Counted from the stretch's first letter, positions 10,946 to 23,304 are shown. The stretch: DNA of 64,000 nucleotides from Galdieria sulphuraria (GCF_000341285.1 NW_005178460.1:62001-126000), one strand, 5' to 3'. Notes: generated from the sequence alone by a model not told the origin. Program-made: numbers and translations.

Positions 10946-13900
10946 ATGCATTCTGAAGCAACTCGAAAAAGACCAAATGGTATCGATATCGACTCTGTTA
11001 TCAATCTACCAACTATAGAAAACTCTAGAAAGCGTAAGAAAAGTCCGGAAAATGGAAGGTTGACTCTCCATAGTCACCAAGTCGATATTAACAACTTGAC
11101 CCAAAATGGGTCTGTTACAAGTGAGATAGATAGTCACACAGTGCCACGAGATCCCTCTGAAGATAAAACAAACGACAGATGGGATGATAAGGAAACGTTT
11201 GAAGACTTGAATAAAGAGTTCATGGAGAGAAACCAAGATCGTGCAAGTGCAGGAATCATTGAAAAGGTATTCTTGATGAACTTTATGTGCCATCGAAGCT
11301 TCGAAGTCATATTGGGTCCCAACGTGAATATACTACAAGGACCTAACGGTAGTGGTAAGAGTGCCGTAATAGCAGCAATTCAGGTTGCTTTAGGAAGCAA
11401 GGCTCTATCTACAGAGCGTGGTCACTCATTATCCGAGTTGGTTCTCCAAGGTGCAGATTATGCACTGATAAGACTTCGTATCAAGAATAAGTCACCAGCT
11501 CAACAACAAGAGTTGTACGATAATCGATATCGACCCGACCTCTTCAAAGATGCTATTGTTATTCAACGGAAAATCTTCAGAAATGGAGGTAGCGAATGGA
11601 GCCTTTTTGATGCAGAAAACAGAAAAATGGAAGGTCTTAATCCTCGACAGGAAGTGGAGAAATTACTGCGTCATTTTAATATTTATGTCGAGAATCCAGC
11701 CACTATTGTTCCACAACAAAGGTGGAAAGAACTTTTACAATTGAAGAAGGGTGATGACCTCTATGGATTCTTTTTGGAAGCAACAGGACTCCGAAATTAT
11801 GAACGCAACTTGATGGAATCTGAAAGTAAGAGAAAGCAATCGGAAGTTGCAATACAGCAAAAGCTAGAAATGGTCCCTTCGTTAGAGAAAAAGGTGAAAT
11901 TTCTAGAACAAGAAAGGGGTGCCATACAGAATTTGGACCAATTTAAGCAAGATTTGAATGATTTGGAAAAGGAATATGCTTGGAGACTTGTATTACAGGC
12001 GGAGAAACAAGTGGATGATAAAAGACGAGAACAATATGAGAAAGAAAATCTTTTAGATACAAAGAAAGAAGCTGTCAAGCAGTTGGATAATCAAATTGAC
12101 TCGTTAAAAGCCCAAGTGCAGGAGAAAGAAGGCTTTATTAATGAAGTGGCCGAAAGAATGGAAGCGATTCGTGAGCGACGCAAAGAAGTTGATAGTGCCC
12201 AACGTCAAAAGCAAGTTACAAAAGATAGTCGTGGAGCTGAATTGACGGTTTGCAAAGCAGCATTACAGAAAATTAAGGATTCCATCAATGAATTAAAGGA
12301 AAGACACCGTCAACTAAGTGAAAACGACTCGTCAGAATTGCAACAGACTATTTCTATCGAGAATGAAGTCAACTCTTTAGTCCGTGAAAGAGATTCGTTG
12401 GATGAAGATTACAAAAACAGTTGTCATATTATCGAACGAAAGACAGAAGCACTTGAAAAATTGGAAAATGAACTGGAAAGAATGAATCTTTCTATCCAGA
12501 CTCTTAAACAAGAAGCTACAGAAGCTGAACATGCAGTTGCAAAGTGGCAAAGAGCGTCCAGAGGAAATGTTTGTGAACGTTTTGGAGTTGATGAAGCATT
12601 CAAGCGGAATATCGATCGTTGTGTTGCTGCTGGAATGTTTCATCGACCTCCAATAGGTCCTATAGGGTCCTATATAAAGGTGAAAAATGTAAAATGGGCT
12701 CGAGCTATTCAAGAGTGCATTGGTAGGAATATTCTTGGAAAGTTTATTGTGTCCGATCATCACGACCGCAAATTATTAGCAAGTCTTGGTGGAAATGTCT
12801 CTGTGGTGGTTGTGACTTTCAATAATAGCCGTTATACTTTGCGAAATTCAGATTTACACAATTATCGCACAATGATTGATGAACTTCTTGTGACTGATGC
12901 ACTTGTATATAATACTTTGCTTGATTTATGTGAATTGGATATGAATTTGTTGTTTGATTCGTTACATGAATGCATCGTTGTTGCTCAACAAAAACTGCCC
13001 AATGTCAAATGTTGTTGGTCTGTTGAAGGCAAAAGAGTTTTCATGCGCAATGGAGGCCTATTCCATAGAGGTTATCTCTCCAATGATCCCATTCTTCTTA
13101 CTGAAGACTTTGGACGAGCTGAGAAGGATGCAGCTGCAAGATATAAGAACTTGAAGGAAAAAATTCAGTTAAACATCAAACAAGCAAAGGAGGCTCAAAA
13201 GACACAACTGAATCTAAGGCAGGATATAGATCGTGCTATCGAACGACGAAGATGCACTTTAGAACAGAAGAGAAATGTTGAAAGGAAAATAGCTGAGAAG
13301 CAACAGGAACGTGAGGATCTTGAAACTATGAGAGATAATGACACAATAACGGAGCGACTTGCAACGTTGATGGCAGAAAAAGAAGAGAAGGAACAACAAA
13401 TTGTTCTTATTGAAGGCACCATAGATGAGTTAAATAATGAACTCTCAACTCTTACGGAACAAATGAACGAGCTGAGGAATGAGGTTCACCGATTGACTCA
13501 AAACTATGACGATATTTACAAGTTTATGCAGGACAAGAAGGAAGAATGCGAAGGCCTGTATAGAAAGAAAGCCGAATTGCAAAGAGAGGTTGAACAGAAC
13601 TATTCCTACATCGAAATGATCGCTTCTGAAGTTGTAACTTTGGAAAATGAATTGCAAACAAAGCGTAACGAAACACAAGAAAAATACGGTCCTCCTTTAA
13701 CAGAATGGAAATATTCATCTTTAGAGGCTGTGGAAAATGCCATTACATATTTGACAGAACAAATCAAAGTGATGAATGAAAGGTCTCCTGGTAGGACTCT
13801 TGTACAGATAGTTCAGGAATTGAACGAATGCAAGACGAAATTAGAAAAAACGAATAGACAACTCTCTCATTTGCACACTGTAGTTAAGCGTATATCTGAT

Positions 13901-14480
13901 AATATAGCAAATTGGAGAAAATCCTATAGTAAAATGCATAAGAGAGTGGAAAGAACTATCCAGTTATATTTTGCTCTTTTTATGAGTCATCGAGGTCATA
14001 AAGGAGAGTTGCATATTGACCGAAAGAGGAGAACTGTTTCTATCAAAGTTTCTGTAGCTTCTCAGCGCAAAAGCAATGGCACATATATCTTAACGGAAGA
14101 CCTGAAATCTTTATCTGGAGGAGAAAGATCTTATACTACACTATCGTTTATGCTAGCTTTAGGTGAAGCATTGCAAGTGCCATTTCGAATATTTGATGAG
14201 TTTGATGTATTCATGGATGAAGGAAACCGTCACACTGCTTATCAAATTATATTTGACGAAGCCAAGTCGCAAAGGAATAGACAATTTATCTTTCTGACTC
14301 CATTGCATCTCCCCTCAGTTATTTGTAACAGTAATGACTTGAGATTTATCACATTACAGCCTCCTAGTAAGTTAAGGAAGCTAACTTTTACGTGTTTTAT
14401 GTTAACATTTTATGTTTCAAGGTAGAAACAGATGGATGAATATGGAACAACAGATTCTGGATGAAAATGAATATTCTTAA
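10946..14480 (+). CDS. SMC6: SMC6, ATPase subunit of the SMC5/6 complex
   Basis: Long coiled-coil ATPase of the SMC5/6 genome-maintenance complex. Exon 1 is 10946-14366 and exon 2 is 14422-14480; about 1,159 residues. Walker A is GPNGSGKSA, the hinge lies roughly in residues 540-690, and the C-terminal head has LSGGERSY (signature) and DEFDVFMD (Walker B). SMC6 rather than SMC5 is indicated by the NFMCH N-terminus, the HFNIYVENPATIV block and the head residues DEFDVFMD followed by QFIFLTP. The basic segment SRKRKKSPENG near residue 32 may be a nuclear signal. NSE1, another subunit of the same complex, is encoded about 34 kb downstream. Confidence 0.93.
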
Positions 14481-14817
14481 ACTACTTGATCCTCCACTCC
14501 GTTGAAGACGTTCATAGTCATTTACAAAAAGAATGGCAATGTATATATACACGTGAGACAACTCATATTACTGGCTTAAAATTGTAGGTTTTTCTATCCG
14601 TTGGGAAAACTATAGAGAAAGCAGAAAGTATTGAATTCATTTGAACGATGAAAAATAGAAGAAGCAGGATGGGAAAAGCAAATTTTAAGATAATAAAAAG
14701 TTACATCGACAGAATCATAAGTCAAAGATAGCACACACAAGAACGTAGCAACTCCAAACTTTACCAATTATATTTCTTCTTGTTGCTAAGTTACGCATGC
14801 AAGAATATTGAAGCTTC
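14481..14817. other. Convergent 3' intergenic region, nothing recognised
   Basis: Between the stops of SMC6 and peroxiredoxin Q. A+T-rich; I see no coding frame, RNA gene or repeat. It presumably holds both 3' untranslated regions. Confidence 0.5.
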
Positions 14818-15510
14818 CTATTCCTCCACTATTTGTTTGGACGATATTTGTATCAGTTCCAACGACTTTTTTGCTTCCATTACGTGATTGGCAAATTTGA
14901 CTTGACTTGAATAGATATGACGAATAATGCCGTTAGAGTCGATGATATAGGTGCATCTACCTGGAAGAATGAACATAGTGTTTGGCACTCCGTAAAGCTT
15001 TCGTACTTTTCCTCCTTGATCAGACAGCAAAGTAAAGCTCAGCTGATGCTCCTTGGCAAGAGATTTATGACACTCTACAGTATCCGAACTGATACCAAAT
15101 ACTATTGATTCCATTCAATATACATATTTATTTATAGAACTGCCATGATAAAGCATTACCTTTTGCATTAAGCTCATCAAAATAGGACATACTATCCCGA
15201 AAGAAACAAGCTTGTCGAGTACAACAATAAATCTAAGCTTATGAGTGTGCAGTTCGTTTCAGATGAACTAAATATTACCTTATCCTAAAAGCATCTTCAG
15301 TGACCATGAAACAATCTAATACAAATAAGGCTACCTTAGGATAGAAGAAAAGGACCATCGAACACTTTTCTATGAAATCACCAATCTCTACCATGTTGCC
15401 ATCTTGGTCCTTCAACTGAAAGTTTGGAGCTTTGTCTCCTACTTGCAACTTCAAATCAAAGTATTAGAATGTTTTGTTTTGATACCACTTTAGAGACTTA
15501 CTTTAGTCAT
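14818..15510 (-). CDS. Peroxiredoxin Q (BCP-type thiol peroxidase)
   Basis: Thiol peroxidase of the PrxQ/BCP family. Predicted exons: 15502-15510, 15335-15448, 15160-15232, 14818-15101, giving about 159 residues, the usual PrxQ size. The N-terminus MTKLQVGDKAPNFQLKDQDG, the strand VLFFYPK, the cysteine motif CTRQACFFRD (peroxidatic Cys and second Cys four residues on), VFGISSD and LLSDQGGKVRKLYGV are all typical. The join between FYPK and the cysteine motif is two residues shorter than normal. It falls on a 102-bp intron (15233-15334), so a tiny exon may be missing from this model. No clear plastid transit peptide is seen with this start. Confidence 0.85.
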
Positions 15511-16046
15511 ATCAAATGTCTGCTGCAAAAATTCTTCACCGCGTGGAAGCTGGCATACAGCAACATGATTGTAGTGATAATGACGTGTCTATCCATGGCG
15601 AGATAGCTTCCGAGTCCATGAAAGAAAATCTGATTGAGGGACAACGTTTTTCCAGCAGATGCAAATTTTGTATTGCTATAAATAGCGTTTTGAAGTAACT
15701 ATGAATCTCTCTTTGGTAGAAGTTAAAAGTATCCATTGAGAGCAACACCATCAAATCAATCAATAGATAGATAGAAAGATGATAGCATATTTGAATTGTA
15801 TTTTCTTTTATGCCGAAAGCTTGGATAATACAAGAGAGTATAGCAAATATCAACTATATTCTCTCTCTCTCTCTCTTTCTTCTATACCATATATTGCTTT
15901 TCCATGTTGTAAACGAGATGTGCGTAACCCTTTTCTATTTTCTATGTAAGGATGATAAGAGAGTCATTTTGTCTTAAGCTCTCGAGTCCTCGTTCCATCG
16001 ATGGACGCCCGCCATAATTGAATTCTTCAGCAATTTCAAGTTAGTT
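15511..16046. promoter_or_regulatory. Divergent intergenic region between PrxQ and PSF1
   Basis: About 536 bases between two divergent start codons. It contains a CT-dinucleotide run near 15861-15877. Open frames on both strands here lack family resemblance. An upstream exon extending PrxQ (in frame through QLPRGEEFLQQTFDMTK) is conceivable but unproved. Confidence 0.4.
15861..15877. repeat. CT microsatellite
   Basis: About eight consecutive CT units followed by further pyrimidines, in the PrxQ-PSF1 intergenic region. Confidence 0.9.
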
Positions 16047-16767
16047 ATGTACGGAGATCACGCAACCGCACTTGTTCATCATTTATACAAGAGCTCTTCT
16101 TTGCCTCCTTACAGTGTAGGTTATAATATACGAATTTGGAAAAATATTTAAAGAATCATTTCCTAATTTATACAGGAACATTTGGTTCGTCAAGTCACAG
16201 AAGAAATAAACGAACTTTACACTCGTCTAGTTCGACTATTGGAAAGAGTCAACAACGACCTTACTGACCCAAAGATTGGAGGAACAGCGATCTTCTTTCA
16301 CCGTATTATTCTCCGCAACAAGCGCTGCGTTCTTGCATATTTGTAAGAAGTGTCAAATGTGAAATGGCGCAATCTAAGCATTGCTTTCTTAGACTGGATA
16401 GATTCTATCGATTACGTGAGAGTAGATATCTTTCTTTACCGGAACAATGGGAAGAAAATACTAGTGCCTCTGAAAGAGAGTTGCTCGGACAGTATGAACA
16501 ACTTGTAGCCACGTATAGTGACAACATGCAAATAGATGTTTCTTCGGTAAGTTTGACTTTTTTTGAATCACATACAATTTTTCAAGTATTACGTAGTCTT
16601 TATATCCACCTCAAGCACTATTTCTAGAAGTGAAGGTGATCAAGGACTGTGGAACTATCATGACTGAGAATGGCCCTGTGCACTTAAGAAAGGATACTTT
16701 GCATTACTTGAAAAGAGCAGATATTGAATTGCTGATTCAACAAGGCTATCTTTTACCTATTTCCTAA
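16047..16767 (+). CDS. PSF1: GINS complex subunit PSF1
   Basis: Subunit of GINS, part of the CMG replicative helicase. Exons are 16047-16115, 16176-16342, 16393-16546 and 16597-16767. The start MYGDHATALVHHLY matches the conserved MYGxxAxxLV N-terminus of PSF1. Exon 2 carries ILRNKRCVLAYL, one of the strongest PSF1 signatures, and exon 3 continues LDRFYRLRESRYLSLPE. The C-terminal B-domain is seen in LEVKVIKDCGTI and IELLIQQGYLLPIS. The 50-63-bp introns keep frame. Length (~186 residues) is normal for PSF1. Confidence 0.92.
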
Positions 16768-16828
16768 TACATATTCTCACATGGGTTCCAGTCAAAACCC
16801 CTTTATTGAAATATAGGAATAGGACTTG

Positions 16829-17419
16829 CTATGTTTGGTTCTTATTCCATTTTTCTTTTATTCTTTTCAAAACATCCGCGTTGCTAGGTCCAGGTACCCA
16901 TTGATGCGTTTCAAAGTCGTAAATGACGTTAGGCCTTACTCCTGTACCTTCACAACGTTCACAAGTGGTGTACTTTTCCCCGTTGCATTGATTGCAAAGA
17001 ATGCTATCTTCTTCGTCAGGACCTATTCGTACATTTCCTCTTCCGAAACAGTACAGACATTTTACTTTTCCTCTTCCTAAACAAATAAGACATTTGTTTC
17101 CCTGCTTGAAGGTGAACACAAGAATGGTTGCAACTCGGTTACAGTTACTTACGGGTTCCTCATAAATATTCCAACTAGGATGGAGTTCAGAAGCAGGATT
17201 AATATCCATTTCATTCGATGAGACACTATCTTTGTTTTCCTTGTTGCTGTTTTCAGTCGAATCGGAAATTTGCAAGAAAGTGGTAAACACAGCAATATCT
17301 TTCAATCCAACTCGGCTTTTTCTATTTCTACAAGAAATTCTAGGCATTCTCTTGCCTTGAAACTGTAACCTTTGCTTCTGACAACTCCAGCAACTACCAA
17401 TGAATAATAGTTTAGGCAT
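16829..17419 (-). CDS. DnaJ-type cysteine-rich zinc-finger protein, probably plastid
   Basis: Two exons (17153-17419, 16829-17101; intron 17102-17152) encode about 179 residues. The C-terminal half has four CxxC units with Gly-rich spacers: CLICLGRG, CLYCFGRG, CNQCNGE, CERCEGTG. This is the DnaJ cysteine-rich zinc domain without a J domain, as in plastid BSD2-like assembly chaperones. The first ~45 residues are basic and Ser/Cys-rich, compatible with a transit peptide. Start chosen at MPKLLFIGSCWS because the frame's upstream ATG (17512) would overlap the divergent sphingomyelinase gene. The role is inferred from the domain only. Confidence 0.8.
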   Translation of the reverse strand: MPKLLFIGSCWSCQKQRLQFQGKRMPRISCRNRKSRVGLKDIAVFTTFLQISDSTENSNKENKDSVSSNEMDINPASELHPSWNIYEEPVSNCNRVATILVFTFKQGNKCLICLGRGKVKCLYCFGRGNVRIGPDEEDSILCNQCNGEKYTTCERCEGTGVRPNVIYDFETHQWVPGPSNADVLKRIKEKWNKNQT

Positions 17420-17500
17420 CGTGTTGTGTGCGGTGATCAGTCCAAATCGGATGAGTAAGAAAATGGACTTTTGACTGAGTGACGAGTGACAGGTTTGTGT

Positions 17501-19396
17501 ATGAAGAGACATCGTAGTTTTGATGACCTGGAACTGAGTCCCTATAAAACTTTGAGTTTTGAAAGAAACCAGTATTTTACAACAATTCTTTCTCCTAAGA
17601 ACTTGAATATGCCTATTAGACCTCAAGAAAGTTATTCTCAAGGCTTACGAAAACGAGCAGCTTCCTTGGAGGAAAACGCCCAAAGAGATGGCGACGATGA
17701 AGCGAATAAACTAATTGTCAACTCAAAAAACTCCTCGAAGAATAAAGTGTTGGAAGCTAATGACTTGTTGGACGAAGACAAAAAGTCGCTTCATCACGGG
17801 AGGCAACCAAGGACATTGACGAGTCGTTCTCCTAGAAGAGATATTCTCTCTTTGGAAAGACATAGAACTTGTTCAGTAACTGGTGAGCCTCCCGTACCTA
17901 CGAGAAAGTTTACTGCCTCACCTTTACTTCGTACTTGCTGTTTGTTGTTATCCGGCTCTCTCGTACTGTTTATGACCAGCTTTGCAGTATATCTAAGAAA
18001 TTATATGGCTGCAGCTCATTCCGTTTCTTTTGTTTTTGTGACTTGTTTGTTTTTCGGTCCAGTATCATTTGCAGCAGTTATTATTGGTTTACACGGTTGT
18101 TGTGCAGCCAATGTATCCATCTCTAAAGCTTCATCCAAAACTATTCGTATGACTATGGCTATATTTCTCATTTATCTTGTGATCATTTATATTTTTCCTT
18201 TTGATCGTCAAGAATGGTATGAAAATACTGCCAAACAAGCTTACAACCGGTGGATGCATAGCAGCAGTTCCAAGTCGAACAATACATTTGTAGATCCTCA
18301 AGACTATTTCCTATCCAAGTTTTTGGAAAGTTACAAGTTTCGTATATTATCATATAATATTTTTATTAGGCCTCCTGGAGTCACCAGTAACGGAAATGAT
18401 TACAAGGACGAAAGACTTGTTCGTTTTCTCTCGCACATGATGCGTTATGATATTATTTGTTTACAAGAGTTGTTTACTTTGGGAAGTGATCGATGGCAAG
18501 CTCTTACAAAAGCAGCACGAATATTTGGTTTCTATTATGAAGCACATTTAAAACGCAATCTATTTTCATGGTTACCCAAAGTTGTAGATGGAGGAGTAAC
18601 CATTTTAAGCAAATTTCCAATCGTGGCTACAGACTCCATATTCTTTAAGCGTTCCAGTTATTCTACCATCGACTGCATCGTAGCCAAAGGAGTCTTATAT
18701 GCCAAAATAGAGTTGCCCTTTGTAGAACCTCGTTATCTTCATTTATTTTCTACACATTTACAAGCTGGAGATGAACCTTTGGAAGAAATGATGAATATCA
18801 AATTGACTCAATTGGAACAAGCACGAGAGTTTATTTACTCCAAATTGAATTCCGAAAGGAAAGAGTTGGTCGTGTTCTGTGGAGACTTGAATGTGAATGG
18901 ACGAATGAGTGTTGTCGATGGAAGAGATAGTAAAGAATATTTTAAGATGATGCAGTTGCTCTCCGCTTCTTCTTCATCATCTGGATATTCAAAAATACCT
19001 TCCTTAAGATGGAAAGATGTCATTAGAGATAGTTATCAAGGTATGCATCCAGTGACCGTTGGTGATGCAGATGTAGATGAATATGGTCAATTATTGCGTA
19101 CTTGGGAACTTCAGTTGGCTTCCAAAGGGGATCGGGGTTGTCGTAAGAGATTGGATTATATTTTATTCGATCCACGAAACAGTGGATTGGATATTTCTAA
19201 TAAGAGTAGTTCGAAAGTGGAGACTTTCTTTGTTTCCGAATTGTATAGAAACAAGGAATCTTCTATAGAAACCACTCAGAGTCAAGAACTGGATGTGAAC
19301 AGACCAGATATTGAAAATAGTAGACAACTTGCATTTGTTCAACTTTCTGATCATTACGGCGTCTCTTCTTCCTTGGAATATATTCAATCTTTATGA
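17501..19396 (+). CDS. Neutral sphingomyelinase-like phospholipase C (nSMase2 type)
   Basis: Mg-dependent phosphodiesterase of the endonuclease/exonuclease/phosphatase fold. Single exon; about 631 residues from ATG 17501. A polar N-terminus (~140 residues) precedes three hydrophobic segments (near residues 145-170, 178-205 and 220-240). The catalytic domain follows with RILSYNIF, IICLQELF, GVTILSKFPI, FSTHLQAG, VFCGDLNVNG, RLDYILF and a C-terminal LSDHYGVS, so all the usual catalytic blocks are present. The layout of membrane segments ahead of the catalytic domain resembles nSMase2 (SMPD3). Substrate could be sphingomyelin or another sphingophospholipid. Confidence 0.85.
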   Translation: MKRHRSFDDLELSPYKTLSFERNQYFTTILSPKNLNMPIRPQESYSQGLRKRAASLEENAQRDGDDEANKLIVNSKNSSKNKVLEANDLLDEDKKSLHHGRQPRTLTSRSPRRDILSLERHRTCSVTGEPPVPTRKFTASPLLRTCCLLLSGSLVLFMTSFAVYLRNYMAAAHSVSFVFVTCLFFGPVSFAAVIIGLHGCCAANVSISKASSKTIRMTMAIFLIYLVIIYIFPFDRQEWYENTAKQAYNRWMHSSSSKSNNTFVDPQDYFLSKFLESYKFRILSYNIFIRPPGVTSNGNDYKDERLVRFLSHMMRYDIICLQELFTLGSDRWQALTKAARIFGFYYEAHLKRNLFSWLPKVVDGGVTILSKFPIVATDSIFFKRSSYSTIDCIVAKGVLYAKIELPFVEPRYLHLFSTHLQAGDEPLEEMMNIKLTQLEQAREFIYSKLNSERKELVVFCGDLNVNGRMSVVDGRDSKEYFKMMQLLSASSSSSGYSKIPSLRWKDVIRDSYQGMHPVTVGDADVDEYGQLLRTWELQLASKGDRGCRKRLDYILFDPRNSGLDISNKSSSKVETFFVSELYRNKESSIETTQSQELDVNRPDIENSRQLAFVQLSDHYGVSSSLEYIQSL

Positions 19397-19409
19397 ATGA
19401 ACCCAGAGT

Positions 19410-20686
19410 CTACTTTATTTTTTGACTGTAATAATATTTGGTTAATGAATAAAGTAGAACGCCGCTAATTGCAATAGCTGAACCAATTGCATTGGCAGGA
19501 GTGATAGGATTCTTGAACACCAATAATGAAGTGATTATAATAACCACACGTTTCATTGTATTTCCTACCGAATGAGTTATCGGATGAACGGAATCCAAAG
19601 CATAGAAAGCCACTTCATTATACAAATAGAAGAACAGTCCGGAAGTCAATAACCCAGTTATCAATTGCATACTAGTTGTTTTCCCACTAGTAGCCAATAT
19701 CCAACCTTGATACAGTTTGGGACCTTCCAATATAAGAGCTACTGGTAACAATATGAATGTCGATAAAATTGTTAATACTGCGAATAGATTTGCCGGACTC
19801 ATATGTTTATAGGAGGTTTGGTCATTCATAGAAATTTTGGAAAATATGTTACGACTAGTAAATGCAAAATTGGAAAGCATAGCAGCCATGAAACCTGTCC
19901 AAGTAAAGGAAAGTTCAGTAACAGAAGCGATTATGACACCTCCAACGACCGGTAAAAGAGAAAGATAAACAGGAATAGGAAACACTGAACGTAAGATAAC
20001 AGCTGAAGCCAAAACGTTGACAAAGGGTTCAAGTGCTTTTACTACGTGAGTAAAAGATATTGCAACGGCACCTAAAGAAACGACTGTCGATATATGGCCA
20101 ATTGTATGTGCTGCTGCGACTGGTAATAGTCTTTTGATATCTTCCAAAGGAATATGTGGTGCCTTTCTTAGATGAAGCAACCATAACGGAACAACATAAA
20201 ATACACCCACTGCCAATTGCACCCAAGCAACTGTCCAAGGAAAAGGATAGGCATTCAACAATTTCTTATTGGAAATGTTATAAACGATATTAAAAGCATA
20301 CCATAAGAAGAAATAGGAAGCAACTTTCAACTGACGTTTCCAACTGGCAGTATTTTGAGAGGGCTGTGAAGCTTCCGTCACTTTGATGGATTCTTTAGAA
20401 GGTTCATCCAAGGAAGTGTTGGCTAAACAATAAAACTGTGGAAGACGACGAGCTTTGGCTACCAAGTATTGTCTGGTTATCCAATCAAACTTTCGCATCG
20501 GACAACTCCAACGACTATCTCATATTTAGATGAACAAGTTCTATATTCTAATCAATATTCTATTTACCGTAAGGCATATTTGTCTTTGAATACACACTCA
20601 TTTGTCGATTTCCATATGCTGTGACTAGAAATAAACACAAAATGATTCAATGAATGCTTTAAAGTTTTTCGAAAGTCCATATCCAT
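19410..20686 (-). CDS. Plastid phosphate translocator (TPT/PPT/GPT family)
   Basis: Exchanger of phosphorylated C3/C5/C6 compounds for phosphate across the inner plastid envelope. Exons are 20568-20686 and 19410-20514, about 407 residues. The first exon was found by eye: its donor phase joins in frame upstream of MRKFDW and adds a Ser/Lys-rich N-terminus that can serve as transit peptide. Family blocks: NISNKKLLNAYPFPWT, VSFTHVVKALEPFVNVL, SLLPVVGGVIIASVTELSF, THSVGNTMKRVVIIITSLLVF. Features of TPT/PPT and GPT mix, so the transported sugar phosphate is left open. Its stop is 13 bp from the convergent sphingomyelinase stop. Confidence 0.88.
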
Positions 20687-20857
20687 TTCTGAGGTTTCAC
20701 ACAAAAAAGCCAATCATCTAATCAACATTGAAAAGGGAGATTGGAAAGAGCTCAATGAGATTCTTGTTTTATTATGCGAGGCAAAACGGATTCAAAGCAC
20801 ATCTTAACAGTCAAAAGAGATAGTCATATTCACAGAATCCTTCTCTTTAAACACATA

Positions 20858-23139
20858 TCATAGTTTACTGCGACTGTTATGCTCTATCCAATCGAATGCA
20901 ATGGGAGCTAACAAATGAGGTGGTATTCCAAAAGAGTCCACTAAAGGCAACGCTTGTTCTCGAAGTTGCATACAAAGTTCAACGACAACTCGATGTAGTC
21001 TCTGAGCATCTTCTGGAGATAAACAGTTGTAGCGTAAGAAACAAGATTGCTTATCAATCAGGTGTAGAAGAAATAGAGTCTGACATTGTTTCAAAATATT
21101 TCTTGTAGAGAGGTCGGTTTGACTCGCTTGCTCAATCAACTTTTCAGAAAGTTCTGCAATCAGCAATTCGGTATGTGCTCTACCAACTTCCGCCTACAAT
21201 AAACCCAAAATATTCATTCTTTATCTCCAAACAATCCACTTTATAAATACTTACGGCCAAGTCTAAACATTCATTCCAAACTTCGAAGGAAGACTTGCCT
21301 TGTTTGCTACGTTTCGCTACTTCCTTGGCCAAACTAGCAACAAGCTTAGATTCCAGTCGCTGCAAAATGAGTCGAGAAAATGTAATGGAACGAATGTCTT
21401 CTGGAAGCCGTCCAGTTAAGAAACTTTGATCATTCATATACGATAACGGTCCAACAAATTTTCCAGCTTTCATCTGTTTAAGAAAATCATTCAATACACT
21501 CTACACATTGCAGTTACTATAAATGTCAATAGGAATGGGAACTAAACCTTACTCGGCTAACTTGTTGCAATAATACCAAATTATCGCCTTCATAAGTTAA
21601 TAAGACATCAAAGGAACTCTTCAAAACACCAATTCGATTTTCACTTTTATATCCTTGACCTCCACAAGCTTCTCTACATTCTTGTAAAGTATCTCTCATT
21701 TGCCACGTCATCAAAGACTTAAAACCTGAACTCCAAATATGCAATTCCTTTAGATTTTCGTTTGCCCGATTACGATAACGCGATTTTAAATGATTGGCAC
21801 ATAGAGTCATAATACAGCTATTTTCAACTTGAGCATCATTTTTCAACATTCTTCAACACAAAACTTACGTAGCAGCCAAGGGTGGCATTAGCCTTATCTG
21901 ATGACTTTGATAGTTCATGATCGGTATTTCCACTCCCTCTGTTGGACCTATCAGTAATTATCAAGTCCTTGTCATCAACTGATATGTTATCTATCACGAG
22001 CCATTATTCTTACCAAAAGCTCTTCGAGAAAGGCCATATCTTATAGCAATAGTCAAACCAACCATCGACTGATTCATAGCCGAACGAGAAATACTAACAC
22101 GACCTCCAGTCAAGGCACCCAACTGTGCAGCAAACCTTTCGTCTGCAGTCTTATATACTGAAGAATAACTGCCATTGGAAGAGACTTGATTGAATCTCGC
22201 CAACATATGTTCTCGAGGTATGCGAACCTGGTCAAACCATATACGTCCATTGTCCACTCCATTTAAACCCATCTTATGACCACAGTCAGCTAAAGTGACT
22301 CCATTTACTATTCTTCCATCATCTTCACGAATTCGAACTACAAATGGATGAATGCCATAGTAAGTTCCATTCAAGGATAGTTGCGCAAACACTGTTGCCC
22401 AACGAGCATTGGTTGAAGCTCCTCCTATCCAATACTTTTGTGCAGTTTCACAAGGAGTATGAATGATAAACTCTTGTGTGGACTTGTCATAAGTTGCTTG
22501 AGTCTCAATACCTCTTACGTTGGAACCATGACCCAACTCTGTCAACGCAAAACAGCCGTGCATAGAACAATCTTCTACCTTTGGAAGCCATTTCTGCTTT
22601 TGCTCGTCTGTTCCTAAAAAAGCAATGGTAGAGCCAAATAGGCCATAGTGCACAGTCATTGCAACACTCAACGAATGGTCATACATTTCTACACATTCAA
22701 AAAAGGCGTCAAATCGGGCCTAAATGATAAAAAAACTGTCAATATGATGGACTCTTGTCTATCTATGCAAAACTTGCTCTATCCTTGGGTTGTCCAGAAG
22801 TAAGAGTTCCTTTCAACAATCCCAACTCATTCAATCGAGACCAACGTCTCCTCAACAAATTACGTTCTTCTTCCATAGTTATCCCATAGCGAAATTGAAA
22901 CAATGGCTCTTTGAAAACTTCAAACAATCTTTCTCTCAGGTCCCAGTCATGGTCCACAAAGAGAGGATAAAGTTTCTTAGGTTCAAAGGTTGGACTAGGA
23001 GAAGCTCGTTCAGGTGGAATATATTCCATACAAGGAACAATTTCAACTCCACTATTCTCACACTTCATTCCAAAAGAACAAACCAAGTTTTCCTGATGCA
23101 CGTTCACAACTCTTCCTCAGATGGATTTTGTTTCTGCAT
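20858..23139 (-). CDS. Peroxisomal acyl-CoA oxidase
   Basis: FAD enzyme for the first, H2O2-producing step of peroxisomal fatty-acid beta-oxidation. Predicted exons: 23108-23139, 22778-23051, 22014-22719, 21869-21947, 21553-21817, 21255-21500, 20858-21193; phases agree at every junction. Conserved blocks include [48 protein letters not shown] and [11 protein letters not shown]. The C-terminus is Ser-Lys-Leu, a perfect type-1 peroxisomal signal. The second intron (22720-22777) starts GCAAGT, a GC-AG intron. The very short first exon is the least certain part. Confidence 0.92.
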
Positions 23140-23304
23140 TTCAAAGCGACAAAATCATTTCTTCAAGCCACCGTTTGACTTGTCCATTAGACATCGATGA
23201 GTATATATTTCGTCTTCTTTATTTATTATGATGTGTTTGATTATACTACAATGAATACAACTCTTAAAGGTTATTTGAACTCTATATAACAAAGCAACAG
23301 TACT

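Noticed and set aside
10946-14480. SMC5 as identity of the SMC gene
   Set aside because: Both are similar, but the HFNI-x-VENP block, the DEFDVFMD Walker B and the C-terminal FLTP favour SMC6.
15516-15853. Overlapping frames on both strands upstream of peroxiredoxin Q
   Set aside because: No motif, signal or family resemblance; both strands open by chance. An extra PrxQ exon is possible but cannot be shown.
16770-16810. Sequence resembling a tRNA B-box (GGGTTCCAGTC) after PSF1
   Set aside because: No cloverleaf arms or A-box at the right distance could be found, so not called as a tRNA.
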